From Herbaspirillum sp. WKF16 (GTDB taxonomy: Bacteria; Pseudomonadota; Gammaproteobacteria; Burkholderiales; Burkholderiaceae_D): DNA of 64,000 nt. A program made the position numbers and the translations under genes. Shown piece after piece: positions 39,901 to 50,500 of the stretch (position 1 is the first letter of the stretch; every line of letters starts with the position of its first letter). Below the pieces are notes generated by a model, which was given only the letters and a program-made list of their open reading frames with translations, was not told the DNA's origin and made no database searches. Where the stretch lies: the NCBI RefSeq assembly GCF_028993615.1, contig NZ_CP118632.1, positions 2,976,001 through 3,040,000 of the forward strand, written 5' to 3'.

Positions 39901-40661
39901 TGCTGTTACAACTCAACCAGATCAGCAAGAACTTCGGCGGCCTGCAGGTGCTGCAGGGCGTGAACTTCAACGTCAACCAGGGCGAGATCTTCGGCCTGAT
40001 CGGCCCCAACGGCGCCGGCAAGACGACCGTGTTCAACCTCATCACCGGCCTCTTGCGCGCCTCTTCCGGCAGCATCAGTTTCAACGGCGAGGACATCGGC
40101 CAGGTCGCCCCGCACAAGATCACCGAACGCGGCATCGCGCGCACCTTCCAGAACATCCGCGTGTTCAAGGAAATGACGCTGCTGGAAAACGTGGTGGTGG
40201 GCATGCACGACCACCTGAACTACGGCGTGGCCAGCATGCTGTTCAACCTGGGCGGTTTCCGCAAGGTCGAGAAGGAAGCGCGCGAGCGCGCGCTGGAGCT
40301 GCTGTCGTGGGTGCGCCTGGAGCACAAGGCGCACATGCTGGCCGACAGCCTCTCCTACGGCGAACAGCGCAAGCTGGAGTTCGCCCGCGCCCTGGCCACG
40401 CGCCCCAAGCTGCTGCTGCTGGACGAACCGGTGGCCGGCATGAACCCGTCGGAGAAGACCGAGCTGATGGCCGAGATCGTCAACATCAAGCAGCGCGGCT
40501 TCTCGATCTTCATGATCGAGCACGACATGCGTTTCGTGATGGGCCTGTGCGAGCGCATCGCCGTGCTCAACTTCGGCAAGATCATCGCCGAAGGCACGCC
40601 GGACCAGATCAAGAACAACCAGGAAGTGATCGAGGCCTACCTCGGCAAGGAAGAAGCATGA
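39900..40661 (+). CDS. livG: Branched-chain amino acid ABC importer ATPase
   Basis: The 253-residue ATPase has Walker A GPNGAGKTT, signature LSYGEQRKLE, Walker B LLLLDEPVAGMN and switch His in IEHDMRFV. The GMNPSEKTEL segment identifies LivG rather than LivF. ATG 39900 overlaps the livM stop as TGATG; a GTG three bases earlier is an alternative start. Confidence 0.93.
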   Translation: MLLQLNQISKNFGGLQVLQGVNFNVNQGEIFGLIGPNGAGKTTVFNLITGLLRASSGSISFNGEDIGQVAPHKITERGIARTFQNIRVFKEMTLLENVVVGMHDHLNYGVASMLFNLGGFRKVEKEARERALELLSWVRLEHKAHMLADSLSYGEQRKLEFARALATRPKLLLLDEPVAGMNPSEKTELMAEIVNIKQRGFSIFMIEHDMRFVMGLCERIAVLNFGKIIAEGTPDQIKNNQEVIEAYLGKEEA

Positions 40662-41383
40662 CAGGCGCCACCAAACCCATCCTGCAAGTCGAGGACCTGG
40701 CCGTCGCCTACGGCCACATCGAAGCGGTCAAGGGCATCAGCCTGACCCTGAACGAAGGCGAGATCACCGCGCTGGTCGGCGCCAACGGCGCCGGCAAGAG
40801 CACCTCGCTGCTGGCCATCTCCGGCCTGGTGAAGGCCGCGCGCGGCAAGGTGCTCTTCAATGGCGAGGACCTGACCCGCCTGTCGCCGCACAAGATCGTC
40901 GAGTCCGGCGTGGTGCAAGTGGCCGAAGGCCGCGCCACGCTGACCACGCTGACGGTCGAGGAGAACCTCGCGCTGGGCGCCTACACCCGTCGCGACAAGG
41001 ACGGCGTGGCGCGCGATCTGGAGTGGGTCTACACCCTCTTCCCGGTGCTCAAGAACCGCGCCGCCGGCCTGGCGGGTAACCTCTCCGGCGGCGAGCAGCA
41101 GATGCTGGCGATCGGCCGCGCGCTGATGGCCAAGCCCAAAGTGCTGCTGCTGGACGAACCGTCGATGGGTCTCGCGCCGCTGATTATCCAGGAGATCTTC
41201 CGCATCGTGCAGGAGATCAACAAGACCGGCATGACGGTGCTGCTGGTGGAACAGAACGTGCGCCAGGCGCTGCGCATCGCGCAGCACGGCTACGTGCTGG
41301 AAACCGGCAAGATCGTGCTGGCCGACACCGGCGCCAACCTGCTGGGCAATCCCAAGGTGGTCGAGGCTTATCTCGGCGGTTGA
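40658..41383 (+). CDS. livF: Branched-chain amino acid ABC importer ATPase
   Basis: The 241-residue ATPase has Walker A GANGAGKST, signature LSGGEQQMLAIGRALM, Walker B VLLLDEPSMGLAP and VEQNVRQAL after it, typical of LivF. Its ATG overlaps the livG stop as ATGA. A long terminator follows. Confidence 0.94.
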   Translation: MTGATKPILQVEDLAVAYGHIEAVKGISLTLNEGEITALVGANGAGKSTSLLAISGLVKAARGKVLFNGEDLTRLSPHKIVESGVVQVAEGRATLTTLTVEENLALGAYTRRDKDGVARDLEWVYTLFPVLKNRAAGLAGNLSGGEQQMLAIGRALMAKPKVLLLDEPSMGLAPLIIQEIFRIVQEINKTGMTVLLVEQNVRQALRIAQHGYVLETGKIVLADTGANLLGNPKVVEAYLGG

Positions 41384-41396
41384 CCGGCATTGTCTT

Positions 41397-41443
41397 GCGC
41401 AAGGAAAAACGGCGGCCCTGATGGTCGCCGTTTTTCCTTGCGC
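41397..41443 (+). terminator. Intrinsic terminator of the liv operon
   Basis: An 18-bp perfect stem (GCGCAAGGAAAAACGGCG with its complement at 41426-41443) contains a TTTTT run after the GC-rich core. Confidence 0.92.
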
Positions 41444-41481
41444 CGTTCGACCGAGGTGTCCCGGCAGTCATGGCGCGACGA

Positions 41482-41800
41482 ACGACACTGGGTTCCCGCT
41501 TTCGCGGGAACGACAGGGAGTAAGGCGACTTGAGCGCGTGGCGGTATTGGCGACCTCCGCAGTGTCGTCCCTGCGAAAGCAGGGATCCAGTGTCGTGCTA
41601 CGGCCATCGAAGTGCAACGAACGACACTGGGTTCCCGCTTTCGCGGGAACGACAGCGAGTGAGGTGACTGGAGCGCGTGGCGGTATTGCACTGGGTTCCC
41701 GCTTTCGCGGGAACGACAGCGAGTGAGGTGACTGGAGCGCGTGGCGGTATTGGCGACCTCCACAGTGTCGTCCCTGCGAAAGCAGGGACCCAGCGTCGTT
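41482..41800. repeat. Cluster of five REP-like palindromic units
   Basis: Units of the form CACTGGGTTCCCGC-TTTCGCGGGAACGACAG occur in plus orientation at about 41482, 41619 and 41689, and in reverse (CTGCGAAAGCAGGGA type) at 41560-41596 and 41763-41800. Spacers share the sequence GAGCGCGTGGCGGTATTG. Same family as 24107 and 52897. Confidence 0.85.
41625..41752. repeat. Exact 64-bp tandem duplication
   Basis: 41625-41688 and 41689-41752 are identical. Each contains one REP-like palindrome plus its spacer. Perfect identity implies a recent duplication. Confidence 0.92.
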
Positions 41801-41932
41801 CTGCGGCTCCAGAACCGCAGCGAATGAGGCTTGATCCGGACAGTCACCGGGATGACTCGCGTGGATACCCAGAGCGAAATCATGCGATTTGAATGCATCC
41901 AGAAAAAATCCGTAAAAAATTCAAATTAGCTG

Positions 41933-41961
41933 TTGACCACCTCCACGATTACCCTTAATAT
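41933..41961 (+). promoter_or_regulatory. Sigma-70 promoter of tRNA-Leu
   Basis: TTGACC and TAATAT are separated by 17 bases. The predicted start is about 36 bases before the mature tRNA. Confidence 0.75.
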
Positions 41962-42004
41962 GCAGCCTCTTTCAAGCACAGCAGCTTCACCGCAGTGCCG
42001 AAAA

Positions 42005-42089
42005 GCCCACGTGGCGGAATTGGTAGACGCGCATGGTTCAGGTCCATGTGCCGCGAGGTGTGGGGGTTCGAGTCCCTCCGTGGGCACCA
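42005..42089 (+). tRNA. tRNA-Leu(CAG)
   Basis: 85 bases including CCA, with a long variable arm as in type II tRNAs. Acceptor GCCCACG pairs with CGTGGGC. The anticodon arm CATGG-TTCAGGT-CCATG gives anticodon CAG. Its last 21 bases are repeated at 42225. Confidence 0.96.
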
Positions 42090-42095
42090 AAACAT

Positions 42096-42129
42096 AAAAG
42101 GTCGATTGATGAAAATCAATCGGCCTTTT
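42096..42129 (+). terminator. Intrinsic terminator of tRNA-Leu
   Basis: A 15-bp stem AAAAGGTCGATTGAT/ATCAATCGGCCTTTT with a GAAA tetraloop; a U tract exists on both strands. Confidence 0.9.
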
Positions 42130-42251
42130 GCGTTTTGGGGCACGCGAGCAAAGCGCCTGCGCGCTTTGCGGGTGGGACGAGAAAGCCGGGCCTTGCAAGG
42201 CCCGGCGGGGTCGCGGCACGTGACCGAGTCCCTCCGTGGGCACCAAAACAT

Positions 42252-42285
42252 AAAAGGTCGATTGATGAAAATCAATCGGCCTTTT
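42252..42285. terminator. Second copy of the tRNA-Leu terminator
   Basis: Identical to 42096-42129. Being symmetrical, it can also terminate the minus-strand pbpC transcript that ends at 42331. Confidence 0.85.
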
Positions 42286-42330
42286 GCGTTTTGGGGCACG
42301 CGAGCAAAGCGCCTGCGTTCCCTCTCTTTG

Positions 42331-44565
42331 TTATTTCTTCTTGCCCGCCTCACGCGGCCGCTCCACCGCCCCGCGCACTTCAAAGCGCACGCTGTCCAGC
42401 TCCTTCCCCGCTGCATCCTGCAAGCTCAGCACATGCTTGCCTGGCCACGGCATCCAGTCGTAGGCGAGCTCGTCCTGCGCATTGGCGGCGATGCGCTGCA
42501 CGCGCACCTGCCCCGCTTTCATCACGGCCTCCGGCATCGCCTTTCCGTCCAGGGCCCAGCGGCTGCCCGCGGGCGCGCCCTGTGCGCGGAAGCGGATGCG
42601 CTGGCGCGCCGGCGGGATATCGGGATCGAGCGCGGCCAGCATGCCGGCGGTCGGATAGCTGATCGATGGCCGGATCTCGCGCGCGCGGGCGATGCGGATC
42701 TCCGATTGCGCGGTGCCGGGCAGGAAGTATTCGGTGCGCGCGGCCTCGACCTCGTCCTCGTAGCGGATCGCGCGCGCCTCGACGCCGGCCGGCTTGGGCG
42801 GCGCCGCGCCCGGGCGGCGCGCGTGCAGGTATTGCATCACCTCTTGCCACACGGGCGCCGCGCCGGTGACGCCGGAGACGTCCCACATCGGCGCGCCGGA
42901 AGCGTTGCCGACCCACACGCCGACCGTGTAGGGGGCGGAATAGCCGACGCACCAGTTGTCGCGCATGTCCTTGGAGGTGCCGGTCTTCACCGCCGTCCAA
43001 CTGCGCGTGGACAGCGCGTTCTCCAGGCCGAAGGTGCGCGCGCGGGCGCTGCGGTCGGAGAGGATGTCGCCGATGATGTAGGACGCGTCCGCATCCATTG
43101 CACGGGTGAAGCGCGGCGCGGCGGCCTCGTCGAGCCGTGTGCGCAGCGGCGAATACCGCCCCTGGTTGGCCAGCGCGCGGTAGGCGTTGGCGAGATTGGC
43201 CAGGGTGACGTCGGCGCTGCCCAGGGCCAGGCTGTAGCCGTAGTAGTCGCCGCTCTCGCGCAGACCGAAACCGAGCGCCTGCAGGCGCTGGAAGAAGCGC
43301 TCCGGCGACACCATCACCAGCGTGCGCACGGCCGGGATGTTGAGCGATGAACCCAGCGCGGTGCGCAGGCTGACCAGGCCCTTGAACTGCTTGTCGTAGT
43401 TCTGCGGGATATAGAGGCCGGCCGAGGTGGCCAGGTTGACCGGCGAGTCGTCCAGCAGCGAGGCTGCGGTCAGCCACTTGTGCTCGATCGCCAGCTCATA
43501 GAGGAAGGGTTTCAGCGTGGAGCCGGCCTGGCGCTGCGCCACCACGCCGTCGACGTTGGCCGCGGCCGACAGGCTGCCGCTGGAGCCGACCCAGGCCAGC
43601 ACCTCGCCGCTGGCGTTGTCGATGACGATTACCGCGCCGTCTTCGATGTTGCGCTCGGCCAGGCCCGCCAGCTGGTGGCGCAGCGCCTGCGCGGCGAAGC
43701 GCTGCAGCGGCGCGTCCAGCGTGGCGCGCAGTTGCTGGCCGGGCCGGGTCAGCAGCTTGCGCGCCAGGTGCGGCGCGAGCTGCGGCGAGTCGCTGGCGCC
43801 CGGCAGCTCGCGGCGGGCGGTCACGCGCGCCAGCGCCAGTTCGGCGGCGCCGTCCATGCCCTGGCATTGCTGCGGCGCGCCCTCGTCCTTGAGGATGGCG
43901 CAGGCGCGCTCGGCCACCCGGCGCGGCGCGGCGTTGGGCGCGCGGATCAGCGCCACGGCGATGGCGGCCTCGCTCTGGTTCAGGCCGCTGGGATGCTTGC
44001 CGAACATCACGCGCGACAATGCGTGCACGCCGACCAGCTCGCCGCGGAAGGCCACCATGTTGAGATAGGCCTCAAGGATCTGGTCCTTGCGCCAGGAGCG
44101 CTCCAGCGACTGCGCCACGAAGGCCTGCGAGACCTTTTGCGAAAACGAGCGCGCGCCGGATTTGCGGCGCAGGTCGTCATAGACCAGCCCCGCCAGCTGC
44201 ATGGTGATGGTGGAGGCGCCGCGCGTGCGGGTATGCCACAGGTTGCCCCAGGCCGAGGCCGCCACGGCGTTCCAGTCGATGCCGCTGTGCTGGTAGAAGC
44301 GCCGGTCTTCCGACGCGATCAGCGCGTCGCGCAGCGCCGGCGAGACATCTTCCAGCTTCACCCAGGCCAGCTTGCGCTCGTCCATATTGAGGCGCACGCG
44401 CTGCAGGAGCTCGCCATGACGGTCGTAGAGGCTGGCCTCGGACGGCAGGAAATCACGCTGCACCTCGGCGAAGGACGGCACTGCAGAGGCCGCTGCGGGG
44501 GCCAGCAAGATGGCCCCCAGCAGCAGCGCCCGCAGCGCCTTCATCGTGTCGCTTCTGGCATTCAT
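42331..44565 (-). CDS. pbpC: Penicillin-binding protein 1C
   Basis: The 744-residue bifunctional peptidoglycan synthase has an N-terminal signal or anchor (about 8-28). The GT51 glycosyltransferase shows catalytic Glu86 in SEDRRFYQHSG and TRGASTITMQLAG. The transpeptidase has Ser349 in QAGSTLKPF, SSLN and KTGTS. A C-terminal BiPBP domain (about 660-735) is present. It starts 11 bases after the alpha-2-macroglobulin stop, the same pairing as E. coli yfhM-pbpC, and likely repairs the wall at sites of attack. Confidence 0.94.
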   Translation of the reverse strand: MNARSDTMKALRALLLGAILLAPAAASAVPSFAEVQRDFLPSEASLYDRHGELLQRVRLNMDERKLAWVKLEDVSPALRDALIASEDRRFYQHSGIDWNAVAASAWGNLWHTRTRGASTITMQLAGLVYDDLRRKSGARSFSQKVSQAFVAQSLERSWRKDQILEAYLNMVAFRGELVGVHALSRVMFGKHPSGLNQSEAAIAVALIRAPNAAPRRVAERACAILKDEGAPQQCQGMDGAAELALARVTARRELPGASDSPQLAPHLARKLLTRPGQQLRATLDAPLQRFAAQALRHQLAGLAERNIEDGAVIVIDNASGEVLAWVGSSGSLSAAANVDGVVAQRQAGSTLKPFLYELAIEHKWLTAASLLDDSPVNLATSAGLYIPQNYDKQFKGLVSLRTALGSSLNIPAVRTLVMVSPERFFQRLQALGFGLRESGDYYGYSLALGSADVTLANLANAYRALANQGRYSPLRTRLDEAAAPRFTRAMDADASYIIGDILSDRSARARTFGLENALSTRSWTAVKTGTSKDMRDNWCVGYSAPYTVGVWVGNASGAPMWDVSGVTGAAPVWQEVMQYLHARRPGAAPPKPAGVEARAIRYEDEVEAARTEYFLPGTAQSEIRIARAREIRPSISYPTAGMLAALDPDIPPARQRIRFRAQGAPAGSRWALDGKAMPEAVMKAGQVRVQRIAANAQDELAYDWMPWPGKHVLSLQDAAGKELDSVRFEVRGAVERPREAGKKK

Positions 44566-44576
44566 GTCCGCCCGCC

Positions 44577-47500
44577 CTACTGCTGCGCCTTGACCACCAG
44601 CTTCTGGTTCGGGATCTCGCCGAACATCTCGGGCGCGTACATCGCCTCCACCCGCGTCGGCGGCAGGTTGAACTCGCCGGCATTGTTCAGGCGCACCGTA
44701 TAGCTGATGCTGGTGCGGCCCTTGGGCATGGATTCGTAGTAGGCGCGGTAGGCTTCGAAGCTGCGTTCTTCATAGGCCATCCAGCCCAGGCCGCGGTCGC
44801 GCGGCTTGTCCTGGCCGCCCTGCGCAATGGCGGAGTCGCGGCCCAGCCCCGAGCCCAGCAGGGTCGCGCCGCCCGGCACCGGATCGCTGACCACCACCCA
44901 GCTCATGTCGGCCTGGGCGTCGATCTCCAGCGTTACGCGCAGTACGTCGCCGCGGGTGTAGGCGCCGGCCTGCTTCTGCTCGATCGCCTCGATCTTGCGC
45001 GCGATGCGGTAGCCGCTGGAGAACGGCTGCTTCAGCGGCACCGCCGCCAGGCTTTGCAGCGTCACCCACGGCCGGCCGTTGCCCTCCTGCGTGAAGCGCA
45101 CGGCGCCGCCGGCGCCATCGGTCTTGGGCCAGGGCAGCAGCAGCTTGCCGCCACCGGCCGCGCCGCTCCATGCCAGGCTCTGGCTGGCCGCCGTGGCGCC
45201 GCCTTGCTCCAGCGTGGCGCGGGTGGTGCCGGTGACCGGTTCGGACTCGAACTTGCGCGCGAATTTCTCCAGCGCCAGGCTGCCCCAGACGTTGGCGGTG
45301 GTGGTGCCCCAATGGCCGCGCTGCTGGCGGCCGATGGCGCCGGCCACCAGGCGCGGCATGTCGTCGCGCCAGGCCGGGTTGTTCAGTTCCAGCAGGATCA
45401 GGCGGTTGGCGTTGGCGTCGCCGCTGCTCATGAGCCACCACCAGTAGTCGCCCTCTTCATTCGAGAAGCCCATGCGCGTGCCCTGGAAGTTCAGGCGCGC
45501 GCGCAGGATCTGGTCGGCCTCGTCCAGCTTCTTCTGGCGCTCGGGGATGGCCGGCACGCGCTGCAGGATGGCGATCCAGTCCAGCAGGCCGGAAGTCGGC
45601 CACTGGTTGGGATTGACCTGCAGCGAGCCGAGCATGGACGGCTGCACGCGGTTGTAGCGCGACAGCGCCTCCAATGCGGCCAGCTTGCGCACGTCGAGAT
45701 CCTTCTGCGGCGACCAGAAGTCGCGCGTGATACGGCCCTCGACGAAGCTCGCCAGGCCTTCCAGCATCTTGTCGCGGCTGGCCTGCGGGATCGCGTAGCC
45801 GGCTTCGCCGGTGGCCGCCAGCAGGTAGGCCGTCAGCGTATCGCTGCCACGCCGCGCGCCGCTATCGGCCGGCGGGAAGTAGTAGGCCAGGCCGTCGCCG
45901 TCGAGGTAGGTCGGCAGGTCCGCCGCCACCTTCTGCCATGCCGCCTCGTCGCGCAGGCCGATGGCCTTGGAGGTCTTCTGCTCCAGGCAGGAGAAGGGAT
46001 AGTCGGCAAAGTAGCGCGTCAGGGCCTCGCTGCCGCCGGCCAGGCTGGGCTTCAAGGCCGCGGACAAGCCGCCGCGCCCGGGCAGGTTGCCGGCCGGTTG
46101 CGACACCGGGATGGCGGCGCTGCGGTCGAGCTGGAACAGCGTGGCCTGCTGCACCGTCACCGGCACTGCCGGCGCCACGCGCTGGGTGAACTTCATCGCA
46201 TCCTTCGCGTTCTGCCCGCCCTGCTCCTGCGCACTGATTTCCCATGCCAGCTGGGTCACGCCTTCCGGCGCCTGCACCGGCCACATCACCTCGGCCGATT
46301 GACCGGCGGCGACCGCCACTTCACGCTCGGGCAGGCTCAGCGCCGAGGCGGGAGCGCCGCCCTGGGCGCGCGCCGCAAGCTTGATCTTCATATCGTGCGT
46401 GGTGGTGTTGCGCACCGTGACCGTGCCACTGAAACTGTCGCCCTCGCGCACCAGCGGCGGCAGGCCGGAGATCAGCTGCACGTCCTGCGTCGAGCGGATG
46501 CTGATGCTGCCGGTACCGAAATAATCGGTCCCGCTCTCGGCCACGGCGACGATGCGGAAAGAGCTCAGCGCATCGTTCAGCGGCACCTCCAGGGTGGCGC
46601 GGCCCTCGGCGTCGAGCACGACGTTCGGCTTCCATAGCAGCAGCGTGTCGAACAGCTCGCGCGTCGGCGCGCGGCCGCCGCCGCCGCCGGCGGGCGTGGC
46701 CTTCTTGCCGTAATGGCGCTTGCCGACTACCTGCATCTGCGCGGTGGAGGTCTCGACGCCGTAGCTGCGCCGCTGCAGCATGGCGTGCAGCACATCCCAA
46801 CTGCTGTTGGGCTGCAGTTCGAGCAGCGCCTCGTCCACCGCCGCCAGCGCGAACTCGGCGCCGGCGGCGGGCTTGCCGTCGGGCAGCTTGACCTGCACCT
46901 GCACCTTGGCGGTGGCCCGGATCGGATAGGCCGCCTTGTCGGCCGTCACCGCCACTTGCAGCCTGTGGCCGGCGTCGCCGACGTTGATCTCGGCGATGCC
47001 GTACTTCCAGGCCGGCTTGGAGAGGTCGACGACCGGGCCGGGCGCCTGGTACTCGCGGAACTCATGCCACCAGTTGACCGGCTCCTTCCAGCCCCAGACG
47101 AAGAAGGAGTACCACGGCACCTCGCGCATGCGGCCGCGCACCGCCAGCACCGACACATAGACGTTGGGGCCGTAGCCGGCCTTGACCGGCACGCTGATCG
47201 TCGGATCCTGGCCGGACAATTGCACCACCTGGGTATCGATCACGCCCTCGCGCTCCACCGCCACCAGCGCGGTGGCATAGCGGAACGGCATGCGCACCTG
47301 GAACTTGGCGGTCTCGCCGGGCTGGTAGTTCTTCTTCTCGGCCAGGATATCGATGCGGTCCTGGTTCTCGCCGTCGAACCACAGCTCGCCGCGGCCGGTC
47401 ACCCACACGGAGGAGTAGGCGTTGGAAGCATTTCCGCGCTCATCCTTCGCGCTGGCGATGAGATCCACGTTGCCCGCCTCGGACAACTCGGTGTCGCACA

Positions 47501-50500
47501 TGAACATGCCGTGCTGGTCGCTCTTGCCCGAGCATAGCTTACCGAGGTCCTGCGTGCTCTGGTCGTTTTCATAGGCGTAGAAGCCGCCGACCATACGCTT
47601 GCGGTGCGAGTTGGTCTTGCGGGCGACTGCGCGGATCTCGACCGGCACCCCGGCCAGCGGCCGGCCGGCGGTGTCGAGCGTGACGGCGGAGAGCGTCAGC
47701 TTCTTCTTGACCGAGATCCAGTTGCCCGCGCGCAGTCCGACCACCACGGCCGAGGGCCACAGCGGCGTGACACTGGAGACGGTCTGCACCTCGCCGTTGG
47801 GATCGCTGTAGGTCATCTCGGTGAGCAATTCCTGCGGCCGTTGCACCGCCGGCAGCTTGGCGACCACGGTGCGGCCCGCGCCGTTCTTGTCGAGCGTGAC
47901 GGCCAGCTTGTCGGCCACGATCTTCTGGTCGTCGGCGTTGCTGTTGCCATCGCCGTCGGCACGCGGCGGGTCGAACGAGAAGCCGTCGTAGCCGGCGATG
48001 TTCACCGCACGCGAACGCAGCAGGCTCGATACCCGCACCTGCTGGTTGGCTGCGCCGCCGCCGTTGATGTAGTTCAGCTGCAGGTCCAGCGGCAGTTCCC
48101 TGATCGCCACCTGCGCGCCCTTGGGCGGCGTGATGCGCCCCTGCATCAGCGGCAGGCGGAATTCCTCGACGCGGAAGCTGCCGGTGTAATAGGTGCCGCG
48201 GCCGTAGCCGTAGCCGCCTTCCTCTTCATTGCCATCGCCGCCGTCATTGCCGGCATTCTGGCCGCCGGCCTTGACCGTGCCCTGGTCCAGCACCACCTCA
48301 TAGCTGCCCAGCTTGGCCTCCCTGGGTAACGCGAACGTGGTCTCGGCGCTCTTGTTGCCGCGCCAGGCCAGCGGGAACTGGTATTGCTGGCCGCTGCCCT
48401 GGTGCGTGATACGCACGCGCGTGGGCAAGTCTTCCCTGCGCACCAGGCCCAGGCCCTGCATGGTCTCGGTGCGGATCACGTGCTTCATCGACACCGTCTC
48501 GCCGGCGCGGAACAGGCTGCGGTCGAAGATGGTGGTGGCGCGCGTGGTGGCCGCCTTGTCGGTATCGGTAGGCAGGTTGAAGCGCCAGGACTCGATGCCG
48601 TCATTCCATGAGGTCAGGGCGAAGGCCATGTCGGCGCGACCCTTTTCATCGGTCTTGCGCGCGCTGACGAAGAGGCCGTTGATGTCGTCGGCATTGGCCG
48701 CGCTGTACGGGCGGTTGGCGCAGGCGTCTTCCAGCGGCGGCAGCACGGCCACGCCGCGGGCGTCGGTCTTGCCCTGCCACAGCTGCGCGCCCTGGCAGTT
48801 GGAGACGCGCACCTCGGCCTCGGCCACAGGCTTGGCGTTGTCCAGGCGCGTGACCCACACGGCGCCGTTGGCGCGGCCCAGCTTCACGTGCACTGCCAGG
48901 TTGGTCACCAGCGCGCTGGTGCGCACGTACATCGGCTGCGGCTTGCCCAGCAGCGAGGCGCCCAGCTTTTGCGACTCCAGCTCCACCACGTAGAAGCCCG
49001 GCTCCTTCAGGGGAATGCCGATCACCTCGAAGGGCCATTCGCCCTCCTTGGCATCCTTCTGCGCCGGCAGGTCGAGTTTCTTCACGCCCGGCTCCTTGGA
49101 AAGCAGGCTCACGCCGCGCGAATCGACCTTCTTCGGGTCGCCCCATTTCTCGTGATATTTGTTCAGGCGCGTCAGCCAGGCGATCACGCCGCGGTCGCCA
49201 TTGCCACCGTCGACCTTCAGGTCGGCTACCTTGCCGGGCAGCGCGCGGCCGTCGGCGCCGCGCACCAGCAGGCCGGATTCGACGCGGCGCAGCGTGACAG
49301 GCAGCGTGGGGTCGGCGTTGAGTTCGATGATGCCAAAGGGGGCGGCCGGGAATTTGGCCAACGGCGGGAAATCGGCCAGCGCCGATTTCAGCGGGAAGGA
49401 CGAGGCATTGCCCAACGCGCGGCCGTCCTCATCCTTGAAGCCGCTCGGCAGCGTGATGGTGAATTCGGACTTCTCGGGGAACGGCGGCTTGAACGTCAGG
49501 TCGCGCACCGCATCGCCTTCGCTGCTGTCCAGCGTCGGCTTGATCTTGCCGGTGGTGGCGTTGAGGAGCACCTGTTCGGCCAGCTTGCGCGGCACCGGCG
49601 CGGAGAACGACAGCGTCAGCGGCAGGATGGGCGAGCAGGCCGCGTTGGCGTTCTCGCGCTGGCAGGAGAAGCTGGCGCTGAACTCGCTGCGGACCTGGAA
49701 CTTGAACACCTGCGGCTGCGAGGTGACGATCGCCGGCGCGCCGGCGGCGGCGATGCCGCGATCCCACACCAGCTTCACGTGCGCATCGTTGGGCAGGCGC
49801 TGCTGGCATTGCACGATGGTGACCGAGGCCGGGTCGATGCCCTTGGCGAACTCCTGCAGCAGGGCCTTGCGGTCGCCCTCGCCCACCGCCTTGGCGGGGA
49901 TGCGTTCGTTGATGCCCTCGGCTTCGCAATACAGGTGCTCGCGCACCGAGGCCTCGGTGGCTGCGCCGTTCTGGAACAGGATGAAGGCCTGGTCTTCGGC
50001 GATCTGCGACTCGGCATAGGGCTGCACGCGCGTCACCGCCGGACCGCCGGTGCTGAACTGGAAACGGCTCTTGCCGCCCAACGCATTGCCGGCCACCGAG
50101 CGGGTGCCGGTGCGCACGCTGAAGCTGCAGCTGGCGCCCGGCGGCAGGTCGCGCTCGAAGTCGAATACCCAGTTCTTGTCGTCGGCCCAGCGCGAACTGC
50201 CGGCCACGCCGCAATCGACGTCGAACGGCGAGGCCGCCTTGGGGTCGCCGAACCTGACCATGGATTCGGAGAAGCGCGCCCTCACCTGCCTGATGCGCGA
50301 CACCTCGCCCTGCGGCGAGAAGGAGACTACGCTGGCGTTGGCGGCCTGCGCGGCGGGCGCCGGCAGCAGCAGCGCAGCCATCGCGGCCAGCCCGGCCAGG
50401 CCGCTGCGCCATGCCTTGAGGATTTCCGGCCGGGCGGGAGGAGTTGGTTGGACTTGCATTCCATTTATTCTGGGCATGCAGCCCGCGGCCATGGCGGCTT

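Larger units (their letters stand above)
41384..42004. other. Repeat-rich intergenic region between livF and tRNA-Leu
   Basis: The 621 bases hold the livF terminator, five REP-like palindromes, an exact 64-bp tandem repeat and the tRNA-Leu promoter. No convincing protein-coding gene is seen; the open frames there are translated repeats. Confidence 0.75.
42069..42317. repeat. 93-bp direct repeat of the tRNA-Leu 3' end and its terminator
   Basis: 42069-42161 and 42225-42317 are identical. Each starts with the last 21 bases of tRNA-Leu (through CCA) and includes the terminator hairpin. Sixty-three unrelated bases separate them. Confidence 0.93.

Noticed and set aside
41482..41800. Possible CRISPR array
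   Set aside because: Repeats alternate in orientation, spacers are shared rather than unique, and no cas gene is nearby.
42225..42245. Second tRNA-Leu gene
   Set aside because: Only the last 21 bases of the tRNA are present; the D and anticodon arms are missing.
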